A stretch of DNA of 64,000 bases from Sycobia sp. Sy_11 (lineage: Eukaryota; Arthropoda; Insecta; Hymenoptera; Epichrysomallidae), in NCBI GenBank assembly GCA_018907035.1, contig JACCIC010000034.1, positions 2,972,501 to 3,036,500 of the forward strand. The letters run 5' to 3'. Of this stretch, positions 60,931 through 64,000 are shown piece after piece; position 1 is the stretch's first letter, and every line of letters begins with the position of its first letter. The notes under the pieces were generated by a model, which saw only the letters and a program-made list of their open reading frames with translations, did not search any database and was not told the DNA's origin. The translations under genes and the position numbers were made by a program.

Positions 60931-61590
60931 GTAAAATTTCGTGCGCAACTCGGCTAAACAGCGAGAGAAACCTATGAAAACGTGCTTAAAATGTATAGTA
61001 GCGATGCCCTGAGTCGTAGTCAGGTGCTTTGGTGGCATAGTGATTTTAAAAAAGGCCGTGAGAGCGTCAAAGACGAGGCGCCGAGCGGAAGGCCAATTCA
61101 AGTGCGAACAGACATGAATGCGGAGCGCGTCCGTGCCCTTGTTCGTCAAGACCGGCGACTAACCATTCGAATGTTGATTGACCAGTTAAATATTAACCGG
61201 GAAAACGTTAGATTAACCGAAGATTTCGCCATGAAAAAGCTGTGCGCGAAGATGGTACCGAAGAACCTTTCAGATGAGCAAAAAATCCACGAATGAACAT
61301 CGCTCAAAATTGTCCCGAGCAGATTGAAAATGATCCTACGGTCCAGAGGTCGCGAAGACTTGGGTTCTGCATCATGACAATGCTCCCTGTCACAGTGCGT
61401 TCAATGTTTCTTAGTTTTTGGCGTCTAAAGGCATCACAACGTTACCACAACCGCCCTATTCACCGGACATTTGCTAGAATAAGTGTAGAATAAGTGTACT
61501 CACCGACTATTTGCTGGAATAAGTGTATAGATGCAGGGGGGGGGACTATTTTGAAGGGGATCGCAGCGATGTACCATAATTTTTAAATAT
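60931..61590 (+). pseudogene. mariner transposase pseudogene
   Basis: The N-terminal DNA-binding half is recognisable: a TAA replaces a codon after QLG (about 60955), then TARETYENVLKMYSSDALSR, SGRPIQV, ERVRALVRQDRRLTIRML, and CAKMVPKNLSDEQK ending near 61290. A frameshift leads to NIAQNCPEQIENDPT (61296). The segment with the first catalytic Asp is deleted. In the next register WVLHHDNAPCHSA (second catalytic Asp, near 61380) and TTLPQPPYSPD (third Asp, near 61470) remain. A second deletion then joins to GGDYFEGD (61540). Stops, frameshifts and deletions make it inactive. An intact enzyme would cut and paste the element at TA sites. Confidence 0.9.
61461..61527. repeat. Imperfect 40-bp duplication inside the mariner relic
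   Basis: CACCGGACATTTGCTAGAAT (61461) and CACCGACTATTTGCTGGAAT (61501) are each followed by AAGTGTA. The copies are 40 bp apart and arose after the transposase lost its function. Confidence 0.75.
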
Positions 61591-61629
61591 ACTCGATTTT
61601 GTCGCATTACTTAACTGTCTGACCTCGTA

Positions 61630-62129
61630 CATGATTCAAAATTATAGTCACAGCGTACATAGTGGTATTTGCGCAAATTTAAACCATTGAGACTCTCTTG
61701 TCGGTTGAAGTATAGAATTACTTTAATCGAGATATTTGTTTCTATTTAATCACGATTTTGAATCCCGATTTTTATGATGATCCCTTGTACTAAAAATCCT
61801 TGGTACTTAACTTTTCTATATTACATGTTGAAACTTATCGTGAACCCCGAAAAAAGCATTCGATGTTGTGGCTTCCAAGAGTGGTTACAAATAATTATTT
61901 GTAGCTAACTTCTACAATTTTTTTTTCGAAAATACGTATATATATGTGACAAACAACATGTGACAAACGACTTGTAACACATGTCCTGTACACGTACAAC
62001 ATCGCTTTATTCTGCCTGAAATGAGACGTGGAAAATTTAAGAACTACGATTCCAAAATTATAGCGATCCAAATTTACCTTTAAAAATGACTAGGAGGAAA
62101 CCCGGTAATTTTTCATCGTCTAAAAGTTC

Positions 62130-62131
<2 letters not shown>
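61630..62131. other. AT-rich stretch, nothing recognised
   Basis: No supported feature. Confidence 0.55.

Positions 62132-62180
<49 letters not shown>
62132..62180. repeat. (AT)24 microsatellite
   Basis: Pure AT array. Confidence 0.95.
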
Positions 62181-62182
<2 letters not shown>

Positions 62183-62828
62183 ACGCAGGAGATAGAGCCT
62201 CGCCTCCAAATTATGATGCCGGGACTGCACACTTTTGAGCCCCGTCCGTGCGTCAATTACCGAAATTCTAGGAGTTACGCTTTCCCTATCATGTACCCAC
62301 AGCGCTACAACACCGGCCCATCAATCACGCCTCAAGAAACCGAGTTCGCCCGGACTTTAGATGCGATATTTATTTTTATGCGGACTCGATAAACCTTTCG
62401 ACACGGGAGTGCTTAGATTTCGCCGCGAAGAGAATATCTGCGATACGGCCTGGGATGTGCGCGGCTAGCAATTCGCATTTCACCCTCGACGGTAAAGGCG
62501 CATAAATTTTATAATTTTTGTTCTATAAGCAATTGCGAAGGAGAGTCGAGCGCGTGTACATCGTTTGTAGATAATCGGTCGACTGGAGAGAAAGAGGAAA
62601 AGAGAGAAAGAGAGAGGGGAATAGAGAGAAAGGGAGGGAGACAAAAAAGGAGCGCGGAGAACCCGCAGTATTAACCGTTGACTTTCGGTATCATCAGTCA
62701 GTGTCGGATGACTCTGTCACCGCTTCTGCCGTACGAAGACAGAGGGAAGAGAGCAGGATCTGGGGGCGACTATCTCACTACCGTAGCCAACCCTTCAACT
62801 CACATATATATCTATCTATCTAGTTATC

Positions 62829-62894
<66 letters not shown>

Positions 62895-63040
62895 CTTCGA
62901 AAATCGTCAAGAGATTTGCGGAGTGATTCGAGGCCTCCCATATTATACCCCTTCTCACGGACGTTCCGCTTCCACGTCCGCTCACGTCGATCAAGCACGG
63001 GCATCGCAAGTAGCATCCTAAATAGAATTCCATAAACGTT
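62181..63040. other. CpG-rich block with long (TA)n
   Basis: CG-containing block with a purine GA tract at 62585-62640 and a TA array at 62829-62892. The 70-codon frame at 62180-62392 is ordinary in composition but has no relative I recognise. Confidence 0.5.
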
Positions 63041-63560
63041 CGTTCTACGAAACAGATTTACTATTACCGATGTTCAATATTAAAGAGAATTTTCTTCGAA
63101 AATGTGTAGCCTTCATAACATTTGAGCGGATAATCATATAAGATTAATTGATGTTAATTAGTTTTAATTGCGTAATTTCCAAGGAAAATAAAACTTTATA
63201 TTATAGGCATGAGATTTCAAAATAGGAATGAATGGGTTGGACTACGTGTATTCGCTAGAGTATTATATTGAAATAGATAATATTTATATGCAATGTTGAA
63301 ATAAATATCGTTCGAAAATATTTAAAACTTTGTATTATTAAATTTGTTTAATTTAAAACTTGACTTTTACGCCTTTTATGCGTAACTATAAGTCGATAAG
63401 CCGGTTAAAATATATGTAATTGTAAATTTTAATTTTCTTCAAAATTTAAAAGTATTGTGCACTGTAAGAATTCGTTTTTCTTTGGATAACTTTAACAACA
63501 ACAAAACGATCTCATTCCCACGGATAATTATAGAGCGTGAGAACTATTAGCCTAATTTTG
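63041..63560. other. AT-rich stretch, nothing recognised
   Basis: No supported feature. Confidence 0.55.
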
Positions 63561-64000
63561 AGGAAAGTCTTTCATTTTCCTTCGTAACTATAACATACGA
63601 GGCCCTTTCCCGCGCATCCTTTCTCATCCCTTTATTTCTCTTTTCCCAACCACACAAGCTCGCGTGCCGGTTTCGTCGCTAGATCGGATCCGTCGCGCCG
63701 TTAAGTATATATATCCGATGCTCTGACGAGTGAAGCGCTTTCTATTGCGCCGCTTTCGTCGTGCATCTTTCAAAACGTCTTCCGGACTCGCCCGCGCGCG
63801 CCGCAGCTCCCAGCGTTAACCAGAGAAAAATCTCTCAGGCCGCTGAGCGAGGGGCCGCGCGAAACGCGACTGACGTGAAAAAAGTATGTCACGTCAAAGT
63901 TTGTTTAGGACGTGCCTGGTGGCGGAACGGAGGCGCCGTACACTGCGCCGCCGCCGACGACGACGACGTGCCGGGACCGAAATGAAATTCGGCGAATTTA
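63561..64000. other. CpG-rich block at window end
   Basis: CG-dense sequence with a TATATATA box-like run at 63707-63714 and a (GAC)n-like stretch at 63954-63968. The 74-codon frame at 63761-63985 starts only at GTG and is Ala/Arg-rich, as expected by chance. It could be an upstream or 5' untranslated region of a gene outside the window. Confidence 0.45.
63871..63896. promoter_or_regulatory. Paired CRE-like half sites in inverted orientation
   Basis: TGACGTGA (63871-63878) and TCACGTCA (63889-63896) are exact inverted copies separated by 10 bp. Each contains the TGACG core bound by CREB/ATF bZIP proteins. The site lies in a CpG-rich block about 160 bp after a TATA-like run. Function is inferred from the motif only. 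Confidence 0.35.

Larger units (their letters stand above)
60710..61629 (+). mobile_element. mariner transposon relic
   Basis: The left end begins GTCAGACAATTAAATAATGC. The right end, reverse-complemented, begins TACGAGGTCAGACAGTTAAG, so from GTCAGAC onward the inverted repeats agree at about 23 of 26 positions. The outermost bases of the left end have decayed. The right end closes on TA, the mariner target. At about 920 bp it is shorter than the usual ~1.3 kb because of internal deletions in the transposase gene. Confidence 0.9.

Noticed and set aside
63761..63985. 74-codon frame near the window end
   Set aside because: It starts only at GTG and is Ala/Arg-rich in CpG-rich sequence. It may be an untranslated exon, but coding is unsupported.

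Overview
The window looks like non-coding DNA from an insect nuclear genome. A hymenopteran (ant or parasitoid wasp) is my best guess, and the species is not identified. The guess rests on three things: very AT-rich stretches alternating with short CpG-rich blocks, extremely frequent (AT)n, (GA/CT)n and (CA/TG)n microsatellites, and arthropod-type transposon relics (mariner, jockey-like LINE, Penelope-like). I found no host protein-coding gene I can name and no functional rRNA, tRNA or CRISPR. Most open frames are translations of dinucleotide repeats or chance frames in GC-rich blocks. The whole window could be intergenic DNA or one large intron.

Layout. 1-14216: AT-rich DNA with microsatellites, GC-rich blocks (about 3220-3540, 7206-7560, 9211-9960, 12041-12570), half of a SINE-like repeat (4362) and a 214-bp palindromic element (5531). 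14217-15326: a non-autonomous DNA transposon with terminal inverted repeats and an internal triplicated module. 15327-34900: alternating AT-rich stretches and CpG-rich blocks (16391-17240, 20560-21640, 23131-24230, 25562-26280, 27421-28960, 30841-31530), a tRNA-like SINE (19171), one weak exon candidate (25331) and an LTR-like segment (32811-33250).

34900-47000 is a graveyard of mobile elements. It holds a broken Penelope-like GIY-YIG endonuclease gene with a hammerhead-like motif just downstream (35206-35829), a piggyBac-like MITE (40979-41263), a rearranged jockey-like LINE (ORF1-like piece and endonuclease piece), a 60-bp tandem repeat that is in phase as 20 codons (43711-44290), two copies of a ~210-bp repeat (43465, 46724), and a younger 5'-truncated LINE with a long open reverse-transcriptase frame, a 19-base poly(A) tail and an exact 9-bp target-site duplication (45304-46720).

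47000-64000: AT-rich DNA, trinucleotide and dinucleotide arrays, CpG-rich blocks (51641-52340, 53161-53500, 56271-57470, 58790-59430, 62181-63040, 63561-64000), a 275-bp MITE (57960) and a mariner relic with ~27-bp inverted repeats and two internal deletions (60710-61629).

The genes do not form a pathway. They record successive insertions. The CpG-rich blocks may be cis-regulatory DNA of a neighbouring gene outside the window, but that is inference only.
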